Assembly (NCBI RefSeq): GCF_000153205.1
Contig: NZ_CH672427.1
Location: 2,592,341 to 2,656,340 of the forward strand
Length of the DNA: 64,000 nt
Direction of reading: 5' to 3'
Source of the DNA: Nitrococcus mobilis Nb-231
GTDB lineage: Bacteria; Pseudomonadota; Gammaproteobacteria; Nitrococcales; Nitrococcaceae
Below the pieces are notes generated by a model, which did not search any database, was not told the DNA's origin, and was given only the letters and a program-made list of their open reading frames with translations. The position numbers and the translations under genes were made by a program. Below are positions 8,992-22,651 of the stretch, in pieces (the stretch's first letter is position 1; each line of letters opens with the position of its first letter).

Positions 8992-11559
8992 TTAATTGTC
9001 GGCGAGTGTCTTGAGCTCGTAGAGTAACTCCAGGGCCTGTCGCGGTGTGAGCGTGTCGGGTTCGAGCTCGCGTAGGCACTCGAGCGCCGGCTGGCCGGGC
9101 GAGGGGTCAAACAGAGGCAGTTGTGCCGCGCGGGTGGGGGGGCGTGCCCGGGCCGTCTCCTCGAGTTGCCGGAGCTTGTGCCGCGCTGCGGTGATGACCG
9201 CCGGCGGGATTCCGGCCAGCGTGGCTACCTGCAGGCCGTAGCTCTGGTTGGCCGGCCCCTCCTTCAAGGCATGTAGGAAAACGATGCCCGTACCGTGCTC
9301 CGCGGCGTCGAGATGGACGTTGCGCGCGCTCGTATAGTGCTCCGGCAGTGCGGTCAGCTCGAAGTAATGGGTGGCGAACAAAGTGAAAGCGCCGAGCCGG
9401 CCGGCCAGGTCTGCCGCGGTTGCCCAGGCCAGCGCCAGACCGTCGAAAGTACCGGTGCCACGGCCGATCTCGTCCAGCAGCACCAGGCTCTCGGGCGTGG
9501 CGTTATGGAGGATGGCGGCCGTCTCGGTCATCTCGACCATAAACGTGGAGCGCCCGCCGGTTAGGTCATCGGAGGCGCCGATGCGAGTGAAAATGCGGTC
9601 GATGGGACCGATCACCGCCTGGTTTGCCGGTACGAAACTGCCGATGTGCGCAAGCAGCACGATCAAGGCGGTTTGCCGCATAAAGGTGGATTTGCCGCCC
9701 ATATTGGGGCCGGTGACGATCAGCATCCGGTTGCTGTCATCCAAGCTGAGGTCGTTGGCAACGAAGGGTTCTTCCAGCACTTGCTCGACCACGGGGTGAC
9801 GTCCCCCTTCGATCCACACCCTCGGTTGCGCCGTGAGCTCCGGTCGAGTGTAGCTCAGCGCTTCGGCACGCTCCGCTAGGCAGGCCAGGGTGTCCACCTC
9901 GGCCAATGCCTCAGCGCAACGCAGCAACGCATCGAGCCCGGCGGCGAGGCGCTCGAGCAGTTCCTCGTAGAGCATTTTTTCGCGCAGCAAGGCGCGCTCG
10001 CGAGCGGAGAGGATCTTGTCTTCGAACGACTTGAGTTCCGGGGTGATGTAGCGTTCCGCGCCTTTGAGCGTTTGGCGTCGGAGGTAGTGATCCGGCGCCA
10101 GATCACTTTGTCCGCGGCTGATCTCGATGTAGTAGCCGTGGACGCGGTTGTAGCTCACTTTGAGGTTGGCAATCCCGGTCGCCTCGCGCTCGCGTTGTTC
10201 CAGCTCAAGCAGATATTGATCGGCGTTGCGCCGGAGTCCGCGCAGTTCATCGAGCGGCGGATCGTAACCCTCGGCGATGACGCCACCGTCGCGGAGCAGG
10301 ACCGGTGGGGTATCCACCAAGGCTCGGCCAAGCAGGTCCGAGGTTTTGGAATGATCCCCAAGGGCTTCGGCCAGCGCGGCCAGTCGCGGGGCGTCACAGT
10401 GTTCCAAAGTGGCCCGAATTTCCGGCACCCGCCGCAACGCCGCGCGCAATCCCGTCAAATCCCGCGGCCGCGCGGATTTCATCGCGATGCGCGCCGTGAT
10501 CCGCTCCACATCGGCTAGGCCGTGCAGCTGTTCGCGTAGTTGAGTAAGGTGTCCATTGCCCATGAACGCCGCCAGCGCCTGCTGACGATGGCGCAGTCGC
10601 TCGTGATCGCGTAAGGGCCGATTGATCCAGCGCCGCAGCAGGCGGCTGCCCATGCCGGTGACGGCGCTATCGAGCACCCAAGCCAACGTGTGCTCGGTGG
10701 CCCCGGAGAGATTGTATTCCAGTTCCAGATTGCGCCGACTCGTGGCATCGAGGAGTAGGCTGTCCTCGCGCGCCTCGACCCGCAAACTGCGGATATGGGG
10801 GAGTGCGGCACGCTGGGTATCGCTCACGTACTGGAGCAAGCAGCCCGCCGCGCCGATCGCGAGCGGCAGGTCCACCACGCCGAAGCCGTGCAGATCCTGA
10901 GTGCCGAACTGTCGACTCAGCAGGCGCTGTGCGGTCTGTATATCGAAGTGCCAGGAGGGACGGTGCGTTAGCCCCGGACGCTGCGCGATCGACGCCGGGG
11001 CGGCAACGTCCTCGGCGAGCAGCAACTCGGCCGGTCGCAGGCGTTCCAACTCGGCCTGCAGCTCATCGGCGCCGTTTATTTCGCTGACGGTGAAGCGGCC
11101 GCTGGCCAGCTCCAAAGCGGCGATACCGAAGCGCTCGGCGTTGCATTTTACAGCCGCCAGCAGTGCGCTGCGACGCTCGTCGAGCAACGCCTCATCGGTG
11201 AGCGTGCCGGGGGTAACGATTCGGACGACCCGTCGTTCCACCGGTCCTTTGGTCGTTGCCGGATCGCCGAATTGCTCGCAGATTGCCACCGACTCGCCGC
11301 GGCGCACCAGCTTGCTCAAATAGCTCTCATAGGCATGCACTGGAACCCCAGCCATTGGGATGGGTTCACCGGCCGATTCGCCGCGGCTGGTCAGAGTGAT
11401 GTCCAGTAGTCTGGCCGCCCGCCGCGCATCGTCATAGAACAATTCGTAGAAATCACCCATCCGGTAGAACATTAGGATATCCGGATGCTCGGCTTTGATG
11501 CGCAAGTACTGCTGCATCATGGGAGTGTGGGGCTTTGCTTGGGCGTTCGCCTCGTTCAT
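8992..11559 (-). CDS. mutS: DNA mismatch repair ATPase MutS
   Basis: MutS finds base mismatches and small loops in newly made DNA and recruits MutL to start strand-directed repair. With the ATG at 11559 the protein is 855 residues, close to the 853 of E. coli; this start has an AAGGGA site and gives [15 protein letters not shown]. The mismatch-reading F-x-E is F37-Y-E39 in [12 protein letters not shown]. The core and clamp domains follow, then the ATPase with Walker [10 protein letters not shown], a [12 protein letters not shown] block and the THYFELT switch. It is divergent from the pncC-recA block, as in many gammaproteobacteria. No defects seen. Confidence 0.97.
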   Translation of the reverse strand: MNEANAQAKPHTPMMQQYLRIKAEHPDILMFYRMGDFYELFYDDARRAARLLDITLTSRGESAGEPIPMAGVPVHAYESYLSKLVRRGESVAICEQFGDPATTKGPVERRVVRIVTPGTLTDEALLDERRSALLAAVKCNAERFGIAALELASGRFTVSEINGADELQAELERLRPAELLLAEDVAAPASIAQRPGLTHRPSWHFDIQTAQRLLSRQFGTQDLHGFGVVDLPLAIGAAGCLLQYVSDTQRAALPHIRSLRVEAREDSLLLDATSRRNLELEYNLSGATEHTLAWVLDSAVTGMGSRLLRRWINRPLRDHERLRHRQQALAAFMGNGHLTQLREQLHGLADVERITARIAMKSARPRDLTGLRAALRRVPEIRATLEHCDAPRLAALAEALGDHSKTSDLLGRALVDTPPVLLRDGGVIAEGYDPPLDELRGLRRNADQYLLELEQREREATGIANLKVSYNRVHGYYIEISRGQSDLAPDHYLRRQTLKGAERYITPELKSFEDKILSARERALLREKMLYEELLERLAAGLDALLRCAEALAEVDTLACLAERAEALSYTRPELTAQPRVWIEGGRHPVVEQVLEEPFVANDLSLDDSNRMLIVTGPNMGGKSTFMRQTALIVLLAHIGSFVPANQAVIGPIDRIFTRIGASDDLTGGRSTFMVEMTETAAILHNATPESLVLLDEIGRGTGTFDGLALAWATAADLAGRLGAFTLFATHYFELTALPEHYTSARNVHLDAAEHGTGIVFLHALKEGPANQSYGLQVATLAGIPPAVITAARHKLRQLEETARARPPTRAAQLPLFDPSPGQPALECLRELEPDTLTPRQALELLYELKTLADN

Positions 11560-11715
11560 GGTTCCCTTGGCTGGTCGTTTTGTGTCCGTGGATCGCAACG
11601 GAGGCAAGGCAGGGCAGTATAACGAGCACTTCGCCGTTTGTGCATGGCCGCTTGAGTGGCACTTTGGATAGATGGGAGAAGCGGAGAATTTAGAGTTGGT
11701 CAGAGGAGGCGAGCG

Positions 11716-12210
11716 GTGATCACGGGAGAACGGGATCTGAGCGAGCTGGCTCAGCGGGTCGGGCGCTTACTCGAGGCTCGGAGACTGCGCCTGACAACCG
11801 CCGAGTCTTGTACCGGCGGCTGGATCGCTAAAGTGCTTACCGATGTGCCGGGTTGCTCGCGGTGGTTCGATCGGGGCCTCGTTACCTACTCCAATGCCGC
11901 GAAAGTGGAACTGCTGGATGTCCCCTCGCGCACCCTGACGGCCTATGGGGCGGTCAGCCAGGAGGTGGCTGTGGCGATGGCGCGCGGTGCCCTCACCCGC
12001 GGGGCGGCCGAGGTGAGCGTTGCCGTCACAGGGATTGCCGGCCCGGAGGGTGGCACACCCGCGAAACCGGTGGGTTTAGTTTGGCTCGCGTGGTACCGCG
12101 CAGGCACAGTGCCGGTTACCGAGGGGACGCATTTCCAGGGTGAACGCGAGGGCATCCGCCGGCAGGCGGTGGCGGCGGCGCTGCAGGGGTTGATCGAATT
12201 GCTGCGCTAG
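11716..12210 (+). CDS. pncC: nicotinamide-nucleotide amidase (CinA C-terminal type)
   Basis: PncC hydrolyses nicotinamide mononucleotide to nicotinate mononucleotide and ammonia in the pyridine nucleotide cycle. The 164 residues match the stand-alone CinA C-terminal domain (E. coli 165). Family blocks seen are [11 protein letters not shown] near the N-terminus, [10 protein letters not shown], and [19 protein letters not shown], which form the active site. The GTG at 11716 is chosen because GAGGAGG lies just upstream; a longer frame back to 11656 lacks such a site. It opens the pncC-thpR-recA block. Confidence 0.95.
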   Translation: MITGERDLSELAQRVGRLLEARRLRLTTAESCTGGWIAKVLTDVPGCSRWFDRGLVTYSNAAKVELLDVPSRTLTAYGAVSQEVAVAMARGALTRGAAEVSVAVTGIAGPEGGTPAKPVGLVWLAWYRAGTVPVTEGTHFQGEREGIRRQAVAAALQGLIELLR

Positions 12211-12303
12211 GCTCTGATCGGTACGCTGCGTCTGGCACTGTCTCGGTTCCGTGCTAGGCTCGCTGCATTAATTGTATGACGGGCAAGGTGGGTCACTGAT
12301 TTT

Positions 12304-12897
12304 ATGCCCGACAATTGCTCAGATGGTGACACTCAGCGCCTGTTCCTGGCGCTATGGCCCGACGAGGGGGTGCGCTGCGCCGTGGCGAGGCTGGCACGGC
12401 GGCTGGTTCCCGACGGGCGTTTGGTACCACCGGAGAACCTGCACGTTACCCTCGCGTTCTTGGGTGATGTGCCGGGCGAGGCCATGCCGCGTGTGCGGGC
12501 CATCGGCGCGAACCTGGTCGGAGCGACGTTTGCACTCGAGTTGGATCGCATCGGTTGCTGGCCGCGACCGCGCATCTCCTGGATCGCACCCAGTCATACG
12601 CCGGCAGTGCTGGGGCGATTGAACCGGGAGCTGAGACAAGTTTTGCGCAAGGCCGGCTTTCCGGTTCCAAGCCGACGTTTTGCTCCGCACATGACCCTCG
12701 CGCGACGCTCGGCGCCGCATGCTTTTCACGACGTCACACCGGTGGTTTGGCCAATCGAGCGGATCACCCTGATCCGCTCGCACCTAGAACGCGCCGGTGC
12801 CCGCTACGAGATTTTGTGTGAATGGCCGTTGCAGCCTAGAAACACAAAGGGTTGGGAGTCAGACAAGGGTGGGACGTCTCCTGGGAATATGAAATAA
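12304..12897 (+). CDS. thpR: RNA 2',3'-cyclic phosphodiesterase (2'-5' RNA ligase family)
   Basis: Members of this 2H phosphoesterase family open 2',3'-cyclic phosphates on RNA ends and can join tRNA halves with a 2'-5' bond in vitro. Both signature HxT motifs are present: LHVTLAFLG near residue 41 and PHMTLAR near residue 130, each preceded by the expected beta-strand residues. The 197-residue length is slightly above the family norm of about 180 because of a C-terminal tail. It lies between pncC and recA, a common arrangement. Confidence 0.93.
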   Translation: MPDNCSDGDTQRLFLALWPDEGVRCAVARLARRLVPDGRLVPPENLHVTLAFLGDVPGEAMPRVRAIGANLVGATFALELDRIGCWPRPRISWIAPSHTPAVLGRLNRELRQVLRKAGFPVPSRRFAPHMTLARRSAPHAFHDVTPVVWPIERITLIRSHLERAGARYEILCEWPLQPRNTKGWESDKGGTSPGNMK

Positions 12898-12909
12898 TCG
12901 AAAATCGGC

Positions 12910-12933
12910 TGTTGTCTCAGGACGACGACAACA
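12910..12933 (+). promoter_or_regulatory. possible operator upstream of recA
   Basis: TGTTGTC at 12910-12916 is mirrored by GACAACA at 12927-12933, a perfect 7-bp dyad with a 10-bp spacer ending 17 bp before the recA start. Its place and symmetry suit a repressor site such as a LexA box. It does not match the E. coli CTGT-N8-ACAG consensus, so the assignment is only positional. Confidence 0.3.
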
Positions 12934-12950
12934 TATAGCGACAGCAGGGG

Positions 12951-14006
12951 ATGGGCATGGACGAAAACCGCAAGAAAGCATTGAATCTCGCGCTCGGGCA
13001 GATCGAGAAACAATTCGGCAAGGGCACAGTGATGCGCATGGGCGATATGCAAGCGGTACGGGATGTTCCCGTTATTTCCACCGGTTCCCTCAGTTTGGAC
13101 ATTGCTCTGGGCATCGGTGGGTTGCCGCGCGGCCGGGTGGTGGAAATCTATGGTCCCGAATCGTCAGGCAAGACGACGTTGACGCTGCAGACGATCGCCG
13201 AGGCGCAGAAAGCCGGCGGGATAGCGGCTTTTGTCGATGCCGAGCATGCGTTGGATCCGGACTACGCGCAGAAGCTCGGGGTCGATATCAACGAGTTGCT
13301 GCTCTCTCAGCCCGATACCGGTGAGCAGGCATTAGAGATCACCGATATGCTGGTGCGCTCCGGCGCCGTGGACATCATCGTGGTCGATTCGGTTGCCGCG
13401 CTTACGCCGAAGGCCGAGATCGAAGGCGAGATGGGTGATTCCCACGTCGGTTTGCAGGCGCGGCTGATGTCGCAGGCCCTGCGCAAGCTCACGGCCAACA
13501 TCAAGCGTTCGCACAGCCTGGTTATATTCATCAATCAGATTCGGATGAAGATTGGCGTGATGTTCGGCAACCCGGAGACTACGACGGGTGGCAACGCGCT
13601 CAAGTTTTACTCTTCGGTACGGCTCGATATTCGCCGGATTGGCGCCATCAAAAAGGGTGACGAGATCATCGGCAACCAAACTCGGGTGAAGGTGGTGAAG
13701 AACAAAATGGCTCCGCCCTTCAAGCAGGCGGAGTTCGAAATTCTCTACGGCGAGGGGATTTCGCGTCAAGGCGAGCTCATCGAGCTCGGCGTCAGAGAGG
13801 GCATTGTGGAGAAGGCCGGTGCCTGGTATAGCTACGCTGGGGAGCGTATCGGGCAGGGTAAAGACAACGTCCGCAGCTTTCTCAAGGCACAGCCGGAGGT
13901 TGCCGTTCAGATCGAGAGCAGGCTGCGCGAACAGCTGTTCAGCAAGCCGGCTAGCTCTGCTGGAGAGGTCGCGGACAGCGCCCGAACACCGCCGGCCGAG
14001 GCCTGA
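12951..14006 (+). CDS. recA: recombinase A
   Basis: RecA coats single-stranded DNA, drives strand exchange and, when active, triggers LexA self-cleavage. The 351 residues carry the family N-terminus ([12 protein letters not shown]), Walker [10 protein letters not shown] at residues 68-76, the Walker B region ending [13 protein letters not shown], loop L2 ([15 protein letters not shown]) and the C-terminal domain with an acidic tail. ATG at 12951 or 12957 could start; the first is preceded by a purine-rich AGCAGGGG. The recX gene starts 2 bp after its stop. Confidence 0.98.
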   Translation: MGMDENRKKALNLALGQIEKQFGKGTVMRMGDMQAVRDVPVISTGSLSLDIALGIGGLPRGRVVEIYGPESSGKTTLTLQTIAEAQKAGGIAAFVDAEHALDPDYAQKLGVDINELLLSQPDTGEQALEITDMLVRSGAVDIIVVDSVAALTPKAEIEGEMGDSHVGLQARLMSQALRKLTANIKRSHSLVIFINQIRMKIGVMFGNPETTTGGNALKFYSSVRLDIRRIGAIKKGDEIIGNQTRVKVVKNKMAPPFKQAEFEILYGEGISRQGELIELGVREGIVEKAGAWYSYAGERIGQGKDNVRSFLKAQPEVAVQIESRLREQLFSKPASSAGEVADSARTPPAEA

Positions 14007-14008
14007 AC

Positions 14009-14497
14009 ATGCCCGATGAGCAGATGCGGCAGGCGGCGCGCGCGTCTGCACGGCGCTTGTTGAGTCGGCGCGAGCATTCAGCATACGAGCTCACGCATAA
14101 GCTGCGTCAACGCGGCTATGCACTCCCTCTGGTGGAGGCAGTGGTTGCCGAACTCGCACGCGGAGGCTGGGTGAGCGACGCACGTTACGCCGCAGCGCTT
14201 GTTCACGAACGGCGCAGCCGTGGTTATGGGCCCTTGCGGATCCGCGCTGAGTTATCTCAGCACGGTGTCGATGCGGCACTCGTGGAATCCCATCTGCAAT
14301 GCAATGATGCTGAGTGGATACGCTTGGCGCAGCGCCATTGCGTTAGGCGCTTCGGTGATCCTTCGAGCGCATCCCTAAAAGAGCAGCAACGCCGGTTTCG
14401 GTTTCTCTTGAATCGCGGGTTCACGCGTGATCAGATTCGCATGGCATTACAGGATATAGGTGCGCGAGCGAATGATCGTTCATGCACCATAGGGTAA
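14009..14497 (+). CDS. recX: recombination regulator RecX
   Basis: RecX binds RecA filaments and limits their growth. The 162-residue sequence shows the three-helix repeats of the family, with LLSRREHSAYELTHKLRQRGY near residues 14-35 and GGWVSDARYAAALVHERRSR about residues 51-71. The gene begins only 2 bp after recA and must be co-transcribed with it, the usual way of keeping RecX levels tied to RecA. The alaS gene follows after 15 bp. Confidence 0.93.
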   Translation: MPDEQMRQAARASARRLLSRREHSAYELTHKLRQRGYALPLVEAVVAELARGGWVSDARYAAALVHERRSRGYGPLRIRAELSQHGVDAALVESHLQCNDAEWIRLAQRHCVRRFGDPSSASLKEQQRRFRFLLNRGFTRDQIRMALQDIGARANDRSCTIG

Positions 14498-14512
14498 CGG
14501 CACGAACACGAC

Positions 14513-17122
<2,610 letters not shown>

Positions 17123-17178
17123 ACTGAGTTTCGGCCTTCGAAGGCCTGGTGCGTCAATATGAGACAATAGGCAGGAAC

Positions 17179-18441
17179 ATGGCGCTTATCGTTCAGAAAT
17201 ATGGCGGTAGCTCGGTAGCGACCGTTCCACGCATCGAGCATGTCGCCCGCAAGGCGGCCGCTACTCGTAGCGCGGGAAACGACATCGTCGTCGTGCTCTC
17301 CGCGATGAAAGGGGAGACGGACCGTCTGCTTGCGCTTGCCTACGAGGTTTCGCATTCCCAATGTCCGGCACCGCGCGAGCTCGATATGCTGTTGTCGACG
17401 GGTGAGCAGGTGACCATCGCGCTGCTGACGATGGCGCTCGAGCGCCTGGGGGTGGCCGCTCGCTGCTATACGGGCGCCCAGGTGCGTATCCTAACCGATA
17501 GCTCCCACAGCAAAGCGCGCATTCTCGATATCGACGAGGAGCATCTTGTCGAGGATTTAAAGCTGGGGCGCATCGTTGTCGTAGCCGGTTTCCAGGGTGT
17601 CGATGAGACCGGAGCCATTACCACGCTCGGACGCGGCGGTTCCGATACCACCGCCGTTGCGCTTGCCGCTGCACTCGGTGCGGGCGAGTGCCAGATTTTT
17701 ACCGATGTTGACGGCGTCTATACGACCGACCCCAGGGTGGTGCCTACGGCTCGACGCTTGGATCGGATCACTTTCGAGGAGATGCTGGAGATGGCCAGCC
17801 TCGGTTCCAAAGTGCTGCAGATCCGCGCTGTCGAGTTCGCCGGTAAATATCAGGTACCGCTGCGCGTGCTGTCCTCGTTCGAAGAAGGTCCCGGCACGCT
17901 TATCACTTATGAGGTGGAAGGCATGGAAGAACCGTTGATATCGAGTATCGCATTCAACCGTGACGAGGCAAAGCTCACCATTCTGGGCGTGCCGGATCGC
18001 CCGGGAATTGCGGCCCAAATCCTCGGTCCGGTCTCCGCCGCTAATATCAACGTGGATATGATTGTTCAAAATATCAGCAAAGAAGGTCTGACGGACTTCA
18101 CGTTCACGGTCCACCGCAGCGAGTACGAGCGGGCGCTTGAGCTTACCCAAAAGCACGCTCAGGAACTGGGGGCGCGTGAAGTGTTTGGCGATACGGATAT
18201 CGTCAAGCTCTCGCTGGTCGGGGTAGGAATGCGCTCGCATGCCGCCGTCGCCAGCCGGATGTTTACTGCGCTGGCGGATGAAGGGATCAACATCCAGATG
18301 ATTTCCACCTCCGAGATAAAGATTTCCGTTGTGGTTGATGAGAAGTATTTGGAGCTCGGTACCCGCGCCTTACATAGAGCTTTCGACCTCGATGACAAGG
18401 ATGGACGCAGGGTGAAAGTGGAGGGCGCGGAGGTGGGCTGA
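17179..18441 (+). CDS. lysC: aspartate kinase
   Basis: Aspartate kinase phosphorylates aspartate, the first step to lysine, threonine, methionine and diaminopimelate. The ATG at 17179 gives 420 residues starting MALIVQKYGGSSVAT, the family opening; a frame back to 17149 adds nothing conserved. The kinase core includes GFQGVDETGAITTLGRGGSD, and two C-terminal ACT domains (about residues 260-405) should give feedback control by lysine and threonine, as in other monofunctional enzymes of this type. It lies between alaS and csrA. Confidence 0.95.
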   Translation: MALIVQKYGGSSVATVPRIEHVARKAAATRSAGNDIVVVLSAMKGETDRLLALAYEVSHSQCPAPRELDMLLSTGEQVTIALLTMALERLGVAARCYTGAQVRILTDSSHSKARILDIDEEHLVEDLKLGRIVVVAGFQGVDETGAITTLGRGGSDTTAVALAAALGAGECQIFTDVDGVYTTDPRVVPTARRLDRITFEEMLEMASLGSKVLQIRAVEFAGKYQVPLRVLSSFEEGPGTLITYEVEGMEEPLISSIAFNRDEAKLTILGVPDRPGIAAQILGPVSAANINVDMIVQNISKEGLTDFTFTVHRSEYERALELTQKHAQELGAREVFGDTDIVKLSLVGVGMRSHAAVASRMFTALADEGINIQMISTSEIKISVVVDEKYLELGTRALHRAFDLDDKDGRRVKVEGAEVG

Positions 18442-18762
18442 GATCCTTTGCCGATTGTGCAGTAGTTAGTTAGTCAGTCCCGACTAATATAAAGAAGATG
18501 GTTGGTATTTCACTTGGCTTGATTAGGTTCAGAGGTTGGATGTGGTTGACGTCCGATTGACCCGCACAAGCTTGGTCTCACGTCGATCTCCGAGCCGGTA
18601 GCGTCGATGATCCGCCCTCCGGGATTATGGCCGGGACCGGCCTATATCGCCGACAGAGAGCATGGCGAAGGGAACGCTGTCGGTGATGTGAGGACGCAGG
18701 AAGCATTATAGTGTTGCGGGGCAGGAGCCGGGCGGATCGAAAGCAAGGAGAGGAATTGGAAA
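18442..18762. other. intergenic between lysC and csrA
   Basis: No gene seen in about 320 bp. The space probably holds the csrA promoter or promoters, since csrA has a strong ribosome site (AAGGAGAGGAATTGG) of its own. A GC-rich dyad around GGCCGGGACCGGCC (about 18629-18642) could form a hairpin but lacks a T-run, so I do not call it a terminator. Confidence 0.3.
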
Positions 18763-18972
18763 ATGCTTATTCTCACTCGGCGAGTTGGTGAGACTTTGAT
18801 GATTGGCGACGATGTGACCGTGACCGTATTGGGAGTGAAAGGCAATCAGGTCCGAATCGGTGTTAATGCGCCCAAGCATGTCTCGGTCCATCGTGAAGAA
18901 ATCTATGATCGAATCCAGCGCGAACAGCAGGAGAAATCCGCATCCGGCGGCGAGAGCGATCGTTCGGAATGA
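18763..18972 (+). CDS. csrA: carbon storage regulator CsrA
   Basis: CsrA is a small homodimeric RNA-binding protein that blocks or stabilises mRNAs by binding GGA in leader hairpins. The 69 residues start [18 protein letters not shown], and the RNA-contact residues known in E. coli (L4, R6, R7, V42, R44) are all present. The C-terminal tail is a little longer and more polar than in E. coli. The gene sits between lysC and tRNA-Ser, the conserved gammaproteobacterial order. Confidence 0.97.
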   Translation: MLILTRRVGETLMIGDDVTVTVLGVKGNQVRIGVNAPKHVSVHREEIYDRIQREQQEKSASGGESDRSE

Positions 18973-19345
18973 TTCGGTTCCAAGGCGTGCGGGTTTACGT
19001 GTGTGCCGTTTTTCTCGTATCCTGCAGCCTTGTGCCGGGCTGGGTAATTCCCAGACTCGCAAGGAGGATGAATTTGGGATGGTGATCGGCTCGGTGCTCG
19101 GTGAAAATGGCCAACGATGCAAAGCGCGGCGTGGGTGTCTTGCACGCGAGCCGAGCCAAGTCGATTGGTGGTTGGTCTGAGCATTGCCGGGAGATGGCCG
19201 AGCGGCTCGCAAAATTCGTTGGGAGTGATTTTTATGCTGCAAATCGGTGTCCCGCGAGGACGGAGCCCAGTAGGCTTGGAGTAACGCGCTCCCTTTACGG
19301 GCCGCAGGCCCGTTCGGTTGCAGAGCGTTGCCAGAATCGAACATT
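18973..19345. other. spacer with partial tRNA-Ser copy and hairpin
   Basis: No protein gene. The 17 bases at 19191-19207 are identical to bases 4-20 of the tRNA-Ser gene at 19346, then diverge, so only a 5' piece (acceptor to D-arm) is repeated 158 bp upstream. At 19297-19313, ACGGGCC-GCA-GGCCCGT forms a perfect 7-bp hairpin without a following T-run. Confidence 0.4.
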
Positions 19346-19435
19346 GGAGAGATGGCCGAGCGGCTGAAGGCGCTCCCCTGCTAAGGGAGTATGGGCTAAC
19401 CCCCATCGAGGGTTCGAATCCCTCTCTCTCCGCCA
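19346..19435 (+). tRNA. tRNA-Ser(GCT)
   Basis: The 90-nt sequence folds as a class II tRNA with a long variable arm. GGAGAGA at the 5' end pairs with TCTCTCC before discriminator G and an encoded CCA. The anticodon loop in CCCCTGCTAAGGGG reads GCT, serving AGC and AGU codons. GGTTCGAATCC forms the T-arm. Confidence 0.97.
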
Positions 19436-19575
19436 TTTATCGCGCATTTGCTCTGATTGTGGCATCCATGGGTGCATAGGAGCGGAGGGGCGTTGATGTC
19501 GATGCCTGTGGTCACGCCAGAGTTGCGGGGTTGACGCGCGATAGTAATCTCGCCATACTTCGCGCCGATCATTAA

Positions 19576-19652
19576 GCGCCCGTAGCTCAACTGGATAGAG
19601 CACCTGACTACGGATCAGGAGGTTGGGGGTTCGAATCCTCCCGGGCGCGCCA
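19576..19652 (+). tRNA. tRNA-Arg(ACG)
   Basis: The 77-nt gene begins GCGCCCG, pairs with CGGGCGC and ends with an encoded CCA. The anticodon stem CCTGA/TCAGG encloses loop CTACGGA, giving ACG, which is edited to ICG by TadA in bacteria to read CGU, CGC and CGA. It follows tRNA-Ser by 140 bp, a pairing also seen downstream of csrA in related bacteria. Confidence 0.97.
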
Positions 19653-19714
19653 CAAACAAGGGCTGCAGTGATCAGGGAGGCTGGGGCTGCGCTCCAACCC
19701 CGCCGAGTTTGTGG

Positions 19715-20446
19715 TTAGCGCGCCGCGGCTGCGTCGAGGATCCATTTGAGCTCGCCCGCGCGGGGCCGGATCAATTGCGCTGGCAGCCGCTCCGGATCGT
19801 AGCGGCCCTCGAGCACGGCTTTGCGCGCGCGCGCCTTGTCACTTCCGCTCACTAGAAAAATCACGCAAACGGCGTTGTTGAATACCGGCGCAGTCAGCGT
19901 GATGCGCCCGGTTCCGAGCTTGTCGACCCAGTTTGCCACCGCCATGCGCTTTTGTTCGTGCAGCGCGCGGGTGCCGGGGAAAAGCGATGCGGTGTGCCCA
20001 TCCGCGCCAAGCCCCAATAGAACCAGGTCAAAACGCGGTAGCGCATCCGGTTGCAAGTGGAAAAATTCGGCCAGGTTTTGCTCATAGGCGGTCGCCGCCT
20101 GTTGCGGCGCAAGCTCGCCTTTTATGCGATGGAGATTGGCAGCCGGTACCGGTACCCGGGAGAGCAAAGCGGTCTGTGCCATACAGAAGTTGCTGTCCGG
20201 ATGATCCGGCGGCACCGAGCGTTCATCACCCCAGAAAAAGTGGCTGTCTCGCCAGGGAATTTTCTGCTGCAACTCGGCATCGTCGGCAAGCAGCGAATAC
20301 AGTGCCTTCGGTGTGTGGCCGCCGGCGAGGGCGACGCTGAATACACCTTTTTGCTGCACTGCGGTTGCCGCGCGGTTGGCAAATTCGTGGGCGGCGGCGC
20401 GGGCCAGAGCCTGGGGGCTTTCAACGATGCAGATCTCGGGTTTCAT
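19715..20446 (-). CDS. pgl: 6-phosphogluconolactonase
   Basis: Pgl hydrolyses 6-phosphogluconolactone to 6-phosphogluconate in the oxidative pentose phosphate and Entner-Doudoroff routes. The 243 residues show the NagB/RpiA-like DevB/Pgl pattern: FSVALAGGHTPKALYSLL near residue 36, FFWGDERSVPPDHPDSNF near 70, and VLLGLGADGHTASLFPG near 142. It is the last gene of a leftward set gnd-glk-pgl, which together handle glucose phosphorylation and oxidation; no zwf gene lies in the window. Confidence 0.95.
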   Translation of the reverse strand: MKPEICIVESPQALARAAAHEFANRAATAVQQKGVFSVALAGGHTPKALYSLLADDAELQQKIPWRDSHFFWGDERSVPPDHPDSNFCMAQTALLSRVPVPAANLHRIKGELAPQQAATAYEQNLAEFFHLQPDALPRFDLVLLGLGADGHTASLFPGTRALHEQKRMAVANWVDKLGTGRITLTAPVFNNAVCVIFLVSGSDKARARKAVLEGRYDPERLPAQLIRPRAGELKWILDAAAAR

Positions 20447-20570
20447 TAAAACGCTTCACCCAAAAGACGTCGCGGAAAAACAGCGCCAATCTGGCTCGTC
20501 AGCGGTGAGGCTGTGTCTTGAAAAGCCGCGCCTAGGCGATTTGATCGATGCTCCCGTGATTCCGACATTT

Positions 20571-21566
20571 TCATAGCAAACCCGCCTTCAGCGCCGCGCA
20601 GCGTGCTGCACCCAACAGCGCGGTCTGATCGTTCATAATCACCCGCACGGGTATTTCCTGTAACAAATCTTTCATGCGGCCCTTGCCGGTGAATGCGGCC
20701 ATGAACTCCGGACCCTTTAGCTTTTCGATGATGCGGGGTGCGATTCCGCCGCCTAAGTAAACCCCCGCACTTGCCATGAGCTTGAGCGCGAGATTGCCCG
20801 CCGCTGCGCCGTAGATCGCGACAAAGAGATCGAGCGCCTGCACACAGAGTGCGTCTTCGCCCTTTAGTGCTGCCTGAGAAATTACGGCTGCCGGGTCTTT
20901 GGCGCGCATCGCCTCGGCAAGTTGTTGCGATTCATCGCCGCGCCCGGTATTGCGAAGAAATCGGTAGATGGTGTGCAGGCCCGGTCCCGAGAGCACGCGC
21001 TCGTAGCTCACGCGGCGATACCGTTGCAGTAGGTAGTGCAGCAAATCGATTTCCAGTTCGTCGCGCGGGGCGAAGTCCACATGCCCCCCTTCACTGGCAA
21101 ATGCACGATGACGTTGGCCGTCCCAGTAAAGCCCGGCCTCACCGAGCCCGGTGCCGACGGCGATGACCGCCGCGTTGCCGGTAATATTCGGATTGCCTTG
21201 GTTGAGCACGGTCAAGTCGGCGGGGGCTAAGGCCATTGCGCCCCAGGCATTGGCCTCGAGGTCGTTGATCAGATCGACGTTTTTTGATTGCAGGTCGAGT
21301 TCCCGTGCCAGTTTCGCGCTGTCGATGAGCCAGGGAAGGTTGGTCGTTTTTGCCTGCCTGTCACGCACCGGGCCGGCTACGCCAAAAGCGGCATGCCGGA
21401 TGCCCGTGCACCCGTAATCCTTCTCGAACTGCCGCACCACCTGCGCCAAGCTGTCATAATTGCGGCTGCGATAGGTTTTCCCCGCCACGATTGCGAGCCG
21501 TTCGCCCTGCAGTTCGAAAAAGGCCAACCGTGTCGAGGTTCCGCCGATATCGCCTGCCAGTATCAT
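20571..21566 (-). CDS. glk: glucokinase
   Basis: This is an ATP-dependent hexokinase of the bacterial Glk (COG0837) family, 331 residues. The phosphate-binding opening MILAGDIGGTSTRLAFF is typical, as are FGVAGPV near residue 64, LINDLEANAWG near 100 and AVGTGLGEAGLYWDG near 136, followed by EGGHVDFAPRDELE, which holds sugar-contact residues. It lies 68 bp downstream of gnd and 124 bp upstream of pgl on the same strand, so an operon is likely. Confidence 0.95.
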   Translation of the reverse strand: MILAGDIGGTSTRLAFFELQGERLAIVAGKTYRSRNYDSLAQVVRQFEKDYGCTGIRHAAFGVAGPVRDRQAKTTNLPWLIDSAKLARELDLQSKNVDLINDLEANAWGAMALAPADLTVLNQGNPNITGNAAVIAVGTGLGEAGLYWDGQRHRAFASEGGHVDFAPRDELEIDLLHYLLQRYRRVSYERVLSGPGLHTIYRFLRNTGRGDESQQLAEAMRAKDPAAVISQAALKGEDALCVQALDLFVAIYGAAAGNLALKLMASAGVYLGGGIAPRIIEKLKGPEFMAAFTGKGRMKDLLQEIPVRVIMNDQTALLGAARCAALKAGLL

Positions 21567-21634
21567 GAGTTGCTGCTTCTCCAGCTATTGTCCGTTGCGG
21601 TGGCGCCGCTTCGTGATGCGCGTGGCCTCGTCTC

Positions 21635-22651
<1,017 letters not shown>

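Noticed and set aside
19297-19313. Rho-independent terminator after csrA
   Set aside because: The perfect hairpin has no following run of T, so termination cannot be claimed.
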